Positions 7,129-15,506 of a stretch of 64,000 bases of DNA are shown piece by piece. The notes beneath the pieces were generated by a model. It was not told where the DNA came from and made no database searches. It saw nothing but the letters and a program-made list of their open reading frames with translations. The position numbers and the translations under genes were made by a program. The DNA is from Evansella caseinilytica (GTDB taxonomy: Bacteria; Bacillota; Bacilli; Bacillales; Salisediminibacteriaceae), in assembly GCF_900107275.1 (NCBI RefSeq), contig NZ_FNPI01000023.1:1-64000 (forward strand), given 5' to 3'. The number at the start of each line of letters is the position of its first letter. Position 1 is the first letter of the stretch.

Positions 7129-7839
7129 ATGTTAATGGCAGCAAGAGATAGTCAGTTTGCATTAAACATGAACATTCAATTTGTTGACAGTTATTATGAA
7201 ATCCCGGTTGCGATGAAGGAAGAGGTGGCGCATCAAATCAAGGTGCACGCCAGCCAAATTAGTGATACGCTTCCTTCCATGTCAATGAGTCCCCAAAAGG
7301 ATTGGCTATTTTTCGTGGTTGACGGGTATAACAAGGAATCATTGCTAAAGATGAAACAGGAACTGCAACAAATTATTCTCTCGCAAACGTATATTATTAT
7401 CTTAAACAAAAATCCGTTGCAAAAGGAAATGCTGGAGTATTTATCATTAAAAGTGAACGGTATCGTCTCCCTGTCCTTTTTAATGACATACCAGTCCATG
7501 GTTATCCGCTCGATCATCGAAAAAGGAATATTTTTAGAGCCGCAGTTCCATAAAACGTTGATCCTCGAAATCGAACGGAAAAATTCAAGAGACAAGCCGA
7601 TTAAAAAGCTTATCTTGAATAAGGAGAAAGTGGACGCCTTTTTAACGAAGAAGGAGCAGGATATTTTACAGCTGCTTCTCGAAGGGAAAAGCAACAAGAA
7701 CATAGCGGAAATTTTATATTTTGCCCCATCTACAATCGGCACAATTATCAGTTGCCTGTTGAAGAAAATCGATGCCAACGACCGTACGGATGCCATGGTG
7801 AAAGCGATCCGCAACGGCTGGGTTGACGCGGTAAGATAA
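7129..7839 (+). CDS. LuxR/GerE-type regulator with degenerate receiver-like N-terminus
   Basis: This encodes 236 aa. The ATG at 7129 has a strong AAAGGAGG at about 10 nt; the open frame extends upstream into the riboswitch but is not expected to be translated. The C-terminal 66 residues are a LuxR helix-turn-helix: LTKKEQDILQLLLEGKSNKN followed by IAEILYFAPSTIGTIISCLL. The N-terminal part (about 60-160) follows a NarL-type receiver pattern (WLFFVVDGYN, then YIIILNKNP, then a helix ending GIFLEPQFHKTL) but lacks the acidic pair and the conserved lysine. That organisation recalls CsgD and VpsT, c-di-GMP-linked biofilm regulators. Control by two c-di-GMP riboswitches makes a biofilm or exopolysaccharide role likely. 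The polysaccharide locus 11 kb downstream is a candidate target by inference. Confidence 0.85.
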   Translation: MLMAARDSQFALNMNIQFVDSYYEIPVAMKEEVAHQIKVHASQISDTLPSMSMSPQKDWLFFVVDGYNKESLLKMKQELQQIILSQTYIIILNKNPLQKEMLEYLSLKVNGIVSLSFLMTYQSMVIRSIIEKGIFLEPQFHKTLILEIERKNSRDKPIKKLILNKEKVDAFLTKKEQDILQLLLEGKSNKNIAEILYFAPSTIGTIISCLLKKIDANDRTDAMVKAIRNGWVDAVR

Positions 7840-7932
7840 TACATAATCACTTGCCCTTCGTGGTGCAGGTGATTATTTTGTTTTCAGAAGCAAGGCGCAG
7901 CAACGAATGGCATACGTTAGCTGCTGGTTGCA

Positions 7933-8940
7933 TCAGCTCCCCCGAACATATTCTGCATTGAACAGAAACAGGCGCAGCAATAAATATAAAGATGGAACAA
8001 GTAAAAACAGGCCGGCGATAAACGCGATGATCAGCGTGATCCCCATCTCCGGGCTCGTGACATTTTCATAAATGGTGATATACGGATACAATATATAAGG
8101 CAGGTGCGTATAACCATAGCCGAAAAAAGCAAAGGCAAACTGCAGGCAGACAAAGCAGAATGCAGCGCCAAGATGCTTCCTTTTATATAAAAACCAGACG
8201 GCGGCCACAAAAGCCAGCAAGGACAAAGCGAAGATCCAGCTTTCCGCAAGCATCGCCTGAAAATGATCCGGATTATGAGTACTCAAAGTCAGGAACACTA
8301 AAAAGCTCATTAATATTGTCGGACCACTCCAAACGAGACTGAAGTTCCGCATCACTTCAAACGCCTCCTTATCCTCTGCGCGACTCGCATAATATGCTAA
8401 AAAGGTCGCACTGATAAACAGGACACTGACAACCGCCAAAAGCACGACAATCCACGAATAAGGGTTGACAAACAGCTCTCCGAGAAGCAAACGAACCTTG
8501 CCTTCTTCCGTAACAATAAACCCGCCCTCAGAAATTGTTAACACAGTGGAGAGAGAGGCGGGAATGAAAAGACCAGTGATTCCGTACAAAAACAAATACA
8601 GATTGCTTTCCCGCGCGCCGTAATTCGCAAAAGCATAAAAGGAGCCGCGGATAGCAATCAATACTAATGCGACACTACCGGGAACGAGCAGGGATGTGCC
8701 GTAATAAAACGCGCTGTCAGGGAAAAAGCCGATGAGTCCCACCATGAAAAAAACAAGAAATACATTCGTTACTTCCCATACCGGAGATAAATACCTGTCA
8801 ATCACCGCTCTGATCGTATGCTTTTTGTTGGCAGCTTTCGCATAAAAAGAATAAAAGCCTGCGCCAAAATCGATGGAGCCGATTATAATATAACCGTACA
8901 GAAACACCCATAAAACAGATATTCCAATCGTCTCGATCAT
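7933..8940 (-). CDS. cydB: Cytochrome bd-type quinol oxidase subunit II
   Basis: This encodes 335 aa with about eight transmembrane helices. The family start is recognisable (LWVFLYGYIIIGSIDFGAGF), as are the loop DRYLSPVWEVTNVFLVFF and the pattern GLFIPASLSTVLTISEGGF. CydB is the non-haem partner that supports subunit I in the membrane, reducing oxygen with electrons from menaquinol. It follows cydA by 43 bp on the same strand. Members of this short-Q-loop group (B. subtilis YthAB type) are often expressed at low oxygen. The stop lies at 7933, and no strong terminator is visible in the short gap toward the LuxR gene. Confidence 0.93.
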   Translation of the reverse strand: MIETIGISVLWVFLYGYIIIGSIDFGAGFYSFYAKAANKKHTIRAVIDRYLSPVWEVTNVFLVFFMVGLIGFFPDSAFYYGTSLLVPGSVALVLIAIRGSFYAFANYGARESNLYLFLYGITGLFIPASLSTVLTISEGGFIVTEEGKVRLLLGELFVNPYSWIVVLLAVVSVLFISATFLAYYASRAEDKEAFEVMRNFSLVWSGPTILMSFLVFLTLSTHNPDHFQAMLAESWIFALSLLAFVAAVWFLYKRKHLGAAFCFVCLQFAFAFFGYGYTHLPYILYPYITIYENVTSPEMGITLIIAFIAGLFLLVPSLYLLLRLFLFNAEYVRGS

Positions 8941-8983
8941 CTGCTCATCTCCTCGCTTCCGTATGCTCTCTCCAGCCTGCTAT

Positions 8984-10315
8984 TTACAGGATAACACCTT
9001 GATTTTCCAATTCCGCTTCCGCATTTTTCTTTGAAAACAACCGGATGAGTATCAGCGGCAATAGAATCGCCAATGCCATATACAAGCCGGAAAAAAGCAG
9101 CAGCATTTCCCATACATGCTCGGCGGTTGTCGCGGCATCAGACACCGTCAACATTCCTCTGATAATCCAGGGCTGGCGGCCTACCTCCGTCATGATCCAG
9201 CCGGATTCTATGGACAGGATGGCAAGCGGCGCTCCCGCCACAACCATCCGCAACAGCCACGGGTTCAGTGGTTGCAATCGCCTGACGTAATAGCATATAA
9301 AGTAAATAAACGACACAGCCGCCAAAAACATGCCGATAAAAACCATTAAATTAAAAAAATAATGGATATAAAGGGGCGGCCACAGTTCCTCCGGAAATTC
9401 ATTTAAACCGATCACTTCTGCCGACGGGCGATTAAACGCCAAAATACTTAAAGCAAACGGAATTTCGATGCCGAATTTCACTTCCTGCTCATCGGGATCA
9501 AGAATTCCTCCAATCAACAGCTTTGCCCGTTCTTCTGTTTCAAAATGCCATTCTGCAGCGGCCAGTTTTTCCGGCTGATAAACGGCGAGAAACTTACCGC
9601 TGATATCGCCGTTCACCACCGTCGCAATCGCAAAAACGAGGGCGCCTTTCATTGCAAGATGCAACCCTTTTTTATAATAAACAGCCGTTTTTCCCCGCAT
9701 CAGGTGGTAAGCTGCAATCGCCGCTAGAATAAGCGCCCCTGTGAGGTAAGCGGTCGTTAACACATGGGACAGCTTGGACGGCGTCGCCGGGTTAAACATG
9801 GCAACGAGCGGCTGGACGTTGGCAACGGCACCGTTTTCCCTGTCAAATCCTTGCGGCGTGTTCATAAACGCATTCACCGTTGTGATGAAAAACGCGGAGG
9901 CAGAGGAACCGAGAACAATCGGTATCGATAGCAGCCAATGATGATAAGGATTTCGAAAGCGATTCCACGTATATAAATAGATCCCTAAAAATATCGCTTC
10001 AAAGAAGAAGGCAAACGTCTCCATGAACAGCGGAAGACTGATGACATGACCTGCTTGCTGCATGAACGTCGGCCACAGAAGCGATAGTTGAAAGCCGATG
10101 ATTGTTCCAGTGACAACGCCCACCGCCACAAGGATCGTATAGCCCCTTGTCCACCTTTGGGCCATCACGATATAGTTCCGGTCCTTCTTTTTTATTCCAA
10201 CATATTCAGCGATGGAGATATAAATTGGCAATCCAACTCCGATTGTCGCCATGATAATATGAAACCCCAGAGTAACAAATGTCAACAGCCTGCTCACAAC
10301 AATCGGATCATTCAT
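8984..10315 (-). CDS. cydA: Cytochrome bd-type quinol oxidase subunit I
   Basis: This encodes 443 aa from the ATG at 10315, which overlaps the upstream small gene by ATGA; a GTG at 10318 is also in frame. His19 in LGFHIIM is the expected haem b595/d ligand, and the GRQPW motif in TEVGRQPWIIRGML marks the family. At least eight transmembrane helices are evident. The quinol-binding Q loop is short, as in cyanide-insensitive/YthA-type oxidases, unlike the long E. coli version. The enzyme oxidises quinol and reduces oxygen to water. Order on the minus strand is small subunit, cydA, cydB, indicating one operon. Confidence 0.94.
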   Translation of the reverse strand: MNDPIVVSRLLTFVTLGFHIIMATIGVGLPIYISIAEYVGIKKKDRNYIVMAQRWTRGYTILVAVGVVTGTIIGFQLSLLWPTFMQQAGHVISLPLFMETFAFFFEAIFLGIYLYTWNRFRNPYHHWLLSIPIVLGSSASAFFITTVNAFMNTPQGFDRENGAVANVQPLVAMFNPATPSKLSHVLTTAYLTGALILAAIAAYHLMRGKTAVYYKKGLHLAMKGALVFAIATVVNGDISGKFLAVYQPEKLAAAEWHFETEERAKLLIGGILDPDEQEVKFGIEIPFALSILAFNRPSAEVIGLNEFPEELWPPLYIHYFFNLMVFIGMFLAAVSFIYFICYYVRRLQPLNPWLLRMVVAGAPLAILSIESGWIMTEVGRQPWIIRGMLTVSDAATTAEHVWEMLLLFSGLYMALAILLPLILIRLFSKKNAEAELENQGVIL

Positions 10316-10446
10316 CACTTTTCCTTTCCTTCCTCCGCATTCATTTCATACGGTTCCTTCGACTTGATTACCCACAGAAAAAACACGCCCAATGACACAA
10401 AAACCACAAACACAGGCAGGATCATGATCATAAAATCATTGATCAT
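10315..10446 (-). CDS. 43-aa single-helix protein, candidate CydS/YthC-like oxidase subunit
   Basis: Starting at the ATG at 10446 (GGAG at 9 nt), it encodes MINDFMIMILPVFVVFVSLG, then FFLWVIKSKEPYEMNAEEGK and a charged end. One transmembrane helix (about residues 5-26) is followed by a charged tail. Its TGA overlaps the cydA ATG by four bases, the layout of translationally coupled subunits. Short-Q-loop bd oxidases of Geobacillus carry a one-helix third subunit, CydS, and B. subtilis ythAB has ythC. This gene is a good candidate for the same function by size, topology and coupling. Sequence identity to CydS is not claimed. Confidence 0.72.
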   Translation of the reverse strand: MINDFMIMILPVFVVFVSLGVFFLWVIKSKEPYEMNAEEGKEK

Positions 10447-10475
10447 TTACATAACTCCATTTCTTTTTTTCTTAT

Positions 10476-10724
10476 AGTGTTTATTCAAAAAGATCGGTTT
10501 TTATCTTTTTGAATAAACACGACGCAAGGGGTGAAGCCGATGCCTTCTTTTCAAACCGGCTAGGAGTGGTTTTCTTGGAGTCAGGATGACGACATTTCGC
10601 CGTTGTCCATAGGACGTGGGCAGCACTTAGGCGGAATTGGGGCGCATCGAGCGGAACCATTGCCATTTTGAAAATCCTCTTATAGTGTTTATTCAAAAAG
10701 ATCGGTTTTATCTTTACACTTATA
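10476..10724 (+). repeat. Family 3 repeat, long copy
   Basis: It begins with a perfect 18-bp palindrome arm GTGTTTATTCAAAAAGAT, an 8-nt loop and its complement (10477-10520). The interior of about 160 bp is shared in reverse with 6040-6165. It ends with a second, partial copy of the palindrome (10684-10720). The interval 10447-10943 otherwise has no gene. Confidence 0.82.
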
Positions 10725-10943
10725 GTCTTGTTCGAAGCAGGAAAATATATGTAAACAATCTGGTGACAAACTAATGACGTTTCCATTCGCCTTCAGGAAA
10801 ACAGCTAACTTTTTTCTGGAGGCAGAAGCAGAGCTGCATTTCCATTACCGCCGTTGAAAGTAGCATCCATCCAACGGGCTCCAGAAAATTGATAAATCGA
10901 CCGATTCGGGAAATATTATGATTGAGCCGAGGAGGTGAGAAGC

Positions 10944-11096
10944 ATGGGAAAACAACGAGGGCATGACAGCCGTGATCCGAAGATTCCAGGAGCAAGGAGC
11001 GTCAATCCGCTGGGAAATTCACCGGACGATCCGCAGCCCGGGAACGTGTTCAGCCGCGGAAATGAAAAAGCAAAAAAAGAAAATACGAAAAGATAG
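10944..11096 (+). CDS. Small spore-type protein, SspL-like
   Basis: This encodes 50 aa from an ATG with GAGGAGGTGA at about 6 nt. The sequence is very hydrophilic: MGKQRGHDSRDPKIPGARS near the start, then VNPLGNSPDDP and a lysine-rich end KAKKENTKR. The lysine-rich NTKR end and internal NPxG resemble minor small acid-soluble spore proteins such as SspL, synthesised in the forespore. A terminator follows 40 bp after the stop, so it is monocistronic. The name is a resemblance call; no enzymatic domain is present. Confidence 0.55.
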   Translation: MGKQRGHDSRDPKIPGARSVNPLGNSPDDPQPGNVFSRGNEKAKKENTKR

Positions 11097-11137
11097 CAAC
11101 TTATATCGTGCAAACTCATTGTTAACAAGCGAAACGG

Positions 11138-11176
11138 GCTTAAAAGGCTAGGATGATGTCTTTTAAGCTCTTTTTA
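11138..11176 (+). terminator. Intrinsic terminator after the SspL-like gene
   Basis: GCTTAAAAG (11138-11146) pairs with CTTTTAAGC (11160-11168), followed by TCTTTTTAG. It lies between convergent genes. Confidence 0.75.
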
Positions 11177-11194
11177 GCATCCTTCCGGCAAGCT

Positions 11195-11857
11195 TTATTT
11201 TACCGTGTGTATTCGATTGTTTTTGGAATAGGAATAAATCCCTGTCAACAAAATAGCAATCGCCGCGACTCTCGAAAACAAAGGGAGAAAATCAACGAGC
11301 GGGAAGGTTTCATGGAAGGACAGCATCCAATGAACGAAAAGCTCTTCTTTTGTAATAATATCCATTGCAGAGTAACCGATATAGGAGGCAACGACAATGA
11401 ATATCCAGGTAATGTAGCGCAGCATTTGAAAGATGAGCGAAGACAGGTAAAACAAGCTGAACAAAGTGACACCGATACCGATAAAAATGACCAGTGCTGT
11501 ATCCGAAACAGCTGACACGAGAAGCACGCCATCCAGACTCAGAAGCAGATCGACCGCGGCAACATATGCGACAGCACTCCAAATTCTGCTTCTCCGCCGT
11601 TCAAGCATCTCCATATCCTTCGTCGCCATTTTTACAGCGATGAACAAGAGAAGGAACCCGATGACCAGCTCAATACCGTCAATGTCCTTTAACTGGTGAA
11701 CAAACACTACAGAAATGGTTCGGCACGTTGCAAGCAGGCATGTGACACTAAGTATAAGTGGAATGCTCACCTTACGCCCAAAAATGGCAGCGTAGATGAT
11801 GATGTTGTCCAAATCACTGACAAAACTGATAAGGACAATTTTAGTAAACTCCATCAT
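11195..11857 (-). CDS. TerC/YjbE-family integral membrane protein
   Basis: This encodes 220 aa with about seven transmembrane helices. The TerC signature appears twice as charged residues within helices: SFVSDLDNIIIYAAI at residues 10-24 and AAVDLLLSLDGVLLVSAVSD near residue 100-120. The charged ExxxK segment between them (MATKDMEMLERRR) faces a soluble loop. TerC proteins are implicated in metal handling; Bacillus homologues participate in manganese export and metalation of exoenzymes. I looked upstream for a manganese (yybP-ykoY) riboswitch and saw none. The start is ATG at 11857 or 11854. It converges with the SspL-like gene. Confidence 0.85.
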   Translation of the reverse strand: MMEFTKIVLISFVSDLDNIIIYAAIFGRKVSIPLILSVTCLLATCRTISVVFVHQLKDIDGIELVIGFLLLFIAVKMATKDMEMLERRRSRIWSAVAYVAAVDLLLSLDGVLLVSAVSDTALVIFIGIGVTLFSLFYLSSLIFQMLRYITWIFIVVASYIGYSAMDIITKEELFVHWMLSFHETFPLVDFLPLFSRVAAIAILLTGIYSYSKNNRIHTVK

Positions 11858-12083
11858 ACTTTACCAACACCTTATTTGAGTAAGTTCAACACACAATATT
11901 AGTGTTTCTTACTGATAATATGTAAGACTATTGGAAAACTTGTCTCTTTTTTAGATTCTGAAGGAATTCCAAATCTGCTAAGCCTTAAGTCGTAAAAAGA
12001 TGCAAACTGAAGTCCGAAGTAAAAGCAAAGCCGAAAAGATAAAATACTAGATATGAAATACGTACTTCGGAAGGGAAGAATAG

Positions 12084-12851
12084 ATGATGTTAAAAAAAAT
12101 CATTGCAGCGGCAATTATTATTTTGATTATTGGCGTCGGGGTCAATCTGATCAGCGAGCATGTTTTCGGCTTCGGCATCAATTCCAAGCAATCCACAGAA
12201 AATCAGGAAACCGTTGAAATGGAAAAAGCCGATACGGCAGAAGTGAACTTAAAGCTCGCTGTCGGTCAAGTCACCATAAACGGCGGAGCAACGGCACTGA
12301 TGGAAGGAGAGTTCCAATATGATGACAAAAGCTTGACGCCTCAGGTGGAGTATCGTGAAAAAAACGGGCATGGAACGCTGAATGTCACTGAAAAAAAACA
12401 GCGAAAACTGTTTCAATTGAATTTTTTTGATTTTTCATTTTTTCGTAAAAATACCGGCAGTACCTGGGATATCGCACTCAATGACACAATTCCTCTGAAG
12501 CTTTCCGTGGACGCGGGAGTTGGGGAAACGAACCTTCAATTAGCTGACCTCCACTTAACAGCGCTTGATATTCAAACAGGCGTTGGCGAAACGACCATCG
12601 ACTTAACCGGGGAATACGCCGACAGCTTCGATGTCTACATCGAAACAGGCGTCGGAGAAACCGAAATTGTTTTACCAGAAAATGCAGGTGTTATGGTCGA
12701 AGTGGAGAAAGGAATCGGCAGCTTGAACGCAAATGGATTTATCAAAGACAACAATCGTTACAAAAACGATGTCTACGACACTGCAGAAGTACAAATAAAC
12801 GTTTTTCTTGAATCGGGTATTGGGGATGTCACCATCCGCCAAGGAAAATAA
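12084..12851 (+). CDS. Membrane-anchored toast-rack (LiaF/DUF4097-like) protein
   Basis: This encodes 255 aa. An N-terminal helix (about residues 4-22) anchors an extracytoplasmic domain. The domain has five copies of a beta-type repeat whose core is G(V/I)GE/S/D followed by hydrophobic strands: GVGETNLQL, GVGETTIDL, GVGETEIVL, GIGSLNANG and GIGDVTIRQ. This repeat is seen in the toast-rack and LiaF C-terminal families, some of which take part in cell-envelope stress signalling. No LiaRS-type kinase or regulator is adjacent, so a specific role is not assigned. The start is ATG at 12084 or 12087, with AAGGGAAG upstream. Confidence 0.75.
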   Translation: MMLKKIIAAAIIILIIGVGVNLISEHVFGFGINSKQSTENQETVEMEKADTAEVNLKLAVGQVTINGGATALMEGEFQYDDKSLTPQVEYREKNGHGTLNVTEKKQRKLFQLNFFDFSFFRKNTGSTWDIALNDTIPLKLSVDAGVGETNLQLADLHLTALDIQTGVGETTIDLTGEYADSFDVYIETGVGETEIVLPENAGVMVEVEKGIGSLNANGFIKDNNRYKNDVYDTAEVQINVFLESGIGDVTIRQGK

Positions 12852-13028
12852 TTTTCCGGATGCTCTTTTCCCCTTGCATAAATTAGCGCTCGTTGCAGCA
12901 AGCTATTTTCAGCGTTTATTCTTCGACGTTGCTAACAACACGGCACAACCTGGAAGTTACTGAACGATGATGGGTATCGGGAAACGTTAAAACTAGACTG
13001 TGCCAACTATAGTCAAGGAGGAAAACAA

Positions 13029-13166
13029 ATGCGGAAGAAAAAAGGACAACGGAATGCGGCACTAACTAACAACCAGACGCCAAATGAAAGCCTTCCTGAT
13101 GTGAAAGAAGAATACCGTCGCAGCAACCACAACCGACCGAAAACTGGTCCAGGTTCGAAGGGCTGA
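13029..13166 (+). CDS. Small basic hydrophilic protein, possibly spore-associated
   Basis: This encodes 45 aa from an ATG with AAGGAGG at about 8 nt. The sequence starts MRKKKGQRNAALTNN and ends NRPKTGPGSKG, with no hydrophobic segment. Strong translation signals and the composition (K, R, N, G, P) resemble minor small acid-soluble spore proteins, but I do not recognise the family. It is followed after 12 bp by another short gene, so the two may be co-transcribed. Confidence 0.5.
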   Translation: MRKKKGQRNAALTNNQTPNESLPDVKEEYRRSNHNRPKTGPGSKG

Positions 13167-13178
13167 TTAGGAAAAGCG

Positions 13179-13454
13179 ATGGAACAGCATCCATTGACTT
13201 ATTTAGAAAAACTGGAGAATTTATACGTGTTGTTGGAAACCCGCCAAATGCTGGAAGCTAAAATGCACGGGTTGCCGGACGACTCTGAAGAATACCGGCT
13301 TATTCAAAAAGATTTAGCAAAAATAAAAGAAGAAATGATGGATTATACTGACGAAAAATCGATTGAACAGCTTTCGGCACCGATAACGAGCTCGTTATTT
13401 AATCCTGCAATGTACATCGACGATATCGGGCATGATGATCAAACGATAACATAG
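13179..13454 (+). CDS. Hypothetical 91-aa helical protein
   Basis: The ATG at 13179 is preceded by TTAGGAAAAG. The first two-thirds is predicted to be two amphipathic helices rich in L, E and K (YLEKLENLYVLLETRQMLEA and LIQKDLAKIKEEMMDYTDEK); the tail is polar. No domain is recognised. It lies 12 bp behind the small basic protein gene, and a strong hairpin terminator starts 28 bp after the stop. Confidence 0.55.
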   Translation: MEQHPLTYLEKLENLYVLLETRQMLEAKMHGLPDDSEEYRLIQKDLAKIKEEMMDYTDEKSIEQLSAPITSSLFNPAMYIDDIGHDDQTIT

Positions 13455-13481
13455 AACGAGCCGCGAAAACAAAAATAAGCG

Positions 13482-13528
13482 AAGCGGGGTGTCTCAAAAG
13501 GAAAACAGCCTTTCGAGACACCCCGCTT
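13482..13528 (+). terminator. Terminator formed by a family 2-type end
   Basis: AAGCGGGGTGTCTC pairs with GAGACACCCCGCTT, and AAAGG with CCTTT inside. Only the terminal hairpin of the family 2 element is present. Confidence 0.65.
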
Positions 13529-13702
13529 AATATGTATACTGTTATTTTTTTCTTTCTGGTGATGTGAAATGCCGAAAAGAATGATAGAATAAATGAAGAG
13601 ACAATAAAAGCTAAGGATTTGTCAAAATATTGACGATATTTTCCGACAAAAATCACGAAACTTACGATATTATATTTTTAATGACAATTAGGAGGTATTG
13701 CC

Positions 13703-14998
13703 ATGAGTGATTATGCTTCGCTAAATGCAGCACAGCTGAAAGAACTGCAGACAGAGTTACTGGAAAAATACAATACATACAAGCAGGAAGGCCTCAAGCT
13801 GGATATGTCCAGAGGAAAGCCGAGTCCGGAGCAGTTGAACCTTTCCAACGGCATGCTCGATGTATTAACATCCAATGGGACGTTGAAAGCAGCGGACGGC
13901 ACGGACGTGCGCAACTACGGTGGTCTCGACGGACTGCCGGAAGCAAAGGATTTCTTTTCACAAGTGTTGGAAGTGAAGCCGGAAGAAATTATTATCGGTG
14001 GCAATTCAAGTCTAAATCTCATGCATGATACCATTGCACGCGCCATGCTGTTAGGAGTCTATGGCAGCAACGCGCCGTGGGGCAAGCTCCCGGCAGTGAA
14101 ATTCTTATGTCCAAGCCCCGGATACGACCGACATTTCTCCATCTGCGAGCTTTTTGGAATCGAAATGATTGTCGTCGATATGAAAGCCGATGGGCCGGAC
14201 ATGGATCATATAGAAAAGCTGGTCAAAGAAGATGAAGCAATTAAAGGGATTTGGTGCGTTCCGAAATACAGCAATCCTGACGGAATTACATATTCCGATG
14301 AAGTGGTGGAGCGATTCGCCAAAATGGAAACAAAAGCAGACGATTTCCGCATTTTTTGGGACGACGCTTATACAGTGCATCATTTAACCGACGAGCCCGA
14401 CCGATTGAAAAATATTTTAGCTGCATGTAAGGCAGCTGGAAACGCCGATCGTGTATTCATGTTTACTTCCACATCGAAAATTTCCTTTGCCGGTTCCGGT
14501 ATCGGCGTGTTCGCTTCCAGCGTAAACAACGTCAATTTCATTAAAAAGCAGCTGGCAATGCAAACGATCGGGTCTGATAAAATCAATCAGCTGCGGCACG
14601 TACGCTTCTTTAAAAACATCGAAAATCTGAAGCTTCATATGAAAAAGCAGGCGGAGATCATTAAGCCAAAATTTGATACGGTGTTAAGCAAGCTGGAATC
14701 CGAATTGGGCGGTAAAAACATCGCTTCCTGGTTTAAGCCGAACGGCGGTTATTTCATCAGCCTCAACACTTTGGATGGTTGTGCAAAAGCTGTTGTGCAG
14801 ATGGCGAAAGACGCCGGCGTGACTTTGACTGGCGCAGGAGCAACATACCCGTACGGCAACGATCCGAAGGACAGAAACATTCGGATTGCGCCGACGTATC
14901 CTTCACTTGAAGAATTGGAAAAAGCGATGGAGATTCTATGCCTTTGCGTACAGCTTGTAAGCATTGAGAAAAAGTTATCTGAACAGGCAGTTCGGTAG
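13703..14998 (+). CDS. Aspartate aminotransferase of subgroup Ic (PF12897-type)
   Basis: This encodes 431 aa from an ATG with AGGAGG at 7 nt. It is a fold-type I PLP enzyme. The PLP lysine is in TSTSKISFAGSGIG, the phosphate-binding loop region is GGNSSLNLMHD, and FWDDAYTVHHL carries the aspartate that pairs with the pyridine nitrogen. KPNGGYFISL and the carboxylate-binding arginine in DRNIRIAPTYP are also present. The overall pattern (MSRGKPSPEQLNLSNGML at residues 35-52) is the subgroup Ic aminotransferase, shown in Corynebacterium to use aspartate and 2-oxoglutarate. It stands alone; three tandem repeats begin 12 bp downstream. Confidence 0.88.
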   Translation: MSDYASLNAAQLKELQTELLEKYNTYKQEGLKLDMSRGKPSPEQLNLSNGMLDVLTSNGTLKAADGTDVRNYGGLDGLPEAKDFFSQVLEVKPEEIIIGGNSSLNLMHDTIARAMLLGVYGSNAPWGKLPAVKFLCPSPGYDRHFSICELFGIEMIVVDMKADGPDMDHIEKLVKEDEAIKGIWCVPKYSNPDGITYSDEVVERFAKMETKADDFRIFWDDAYTVHHLTDEPDRLKNILAACKAAGNADRVFMFTSTSKISFAGSGIGVFASSVNNVNFIKKQLAMQTIGSDKINQLRHVRFFKNIENLKLHMKKQAEIIKPKFDTVLSKLESELGGKNIASWFKPNGGYFISLNTLDGCAKAVVQMAKDAGVTLTGAGATYPYGNDPKDRNIRIAPTYPSLEELEKAMEILCLCVQLVSIEKKLSEQAVR

Positions 14999-15009
14999 AA
15001 GGGATGAAC

Positions 15010-15492
15010 ATCCGCTATCAATTCTGAGTTCAAAAAGGAGGACATCACAGCGGCAAGAAGATCGAGGCGCGGCAGCTTTGAGCAGCGCAGCGTACAAGGG
15101 ACGTACGTGAGCAGCGCAGAAGCAACGTAACGATGAGATTCGCAGGCGCTGTTTCCCGCACTTTTTGAACATCCGCTATCAATTCTGAGTTCAAAAAGGA
15201 GGACATCACAGCGGCAAGAAGATCGAGGCGCGGCAGCTTTGAGCAGCGCAGCGTACAAGGGACGTACGTGAGCAGCGCAGAAGCAACGTAACGATGAGAT
15301 TCGCAGGCGCTGTTTCCCGCACTTTTTGAACATCCGCTATCAATTCTGAGTTCAAAAAGGAGGACATCACAGCGGCAAGAAGATCGAGGCGCGGCAGCTT
15401 TGAGCAGCGCAACGTACAAGGGACGTACGTGAGCAGCGCAGAAGCAACGTAACGATGAGATTCGCAGGCGCTGTTTCCCGCACTTTTTGAAC
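15010..15492 (+). repeat. Three tandem 161-bp units of family 1 repeat
   Basis: Each unit is an 18-bp spacer (ATCCGCTATCAATTCTGA) plus a 143-bp family 1 element, at 15028-15170, 15189-15331 and 15350-15492. The units are identical except for one visible base (CAGCGTACA versus CAACGTACA in the third). The long minus-strand frames here repeat the same peptide and reflect the repeat, not genes. Confidence 0.93.
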
Positions 15493-15506
15493 ATCCTTAT
15501 AAAAAA

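Noticed and set aside
11858-12083. Manganese (yybP-ykoY) riboswitch upstream of the TerC gene
   Set aside because: The expected GGGGAGUA and paired CCUG core was not found on the minus strand.
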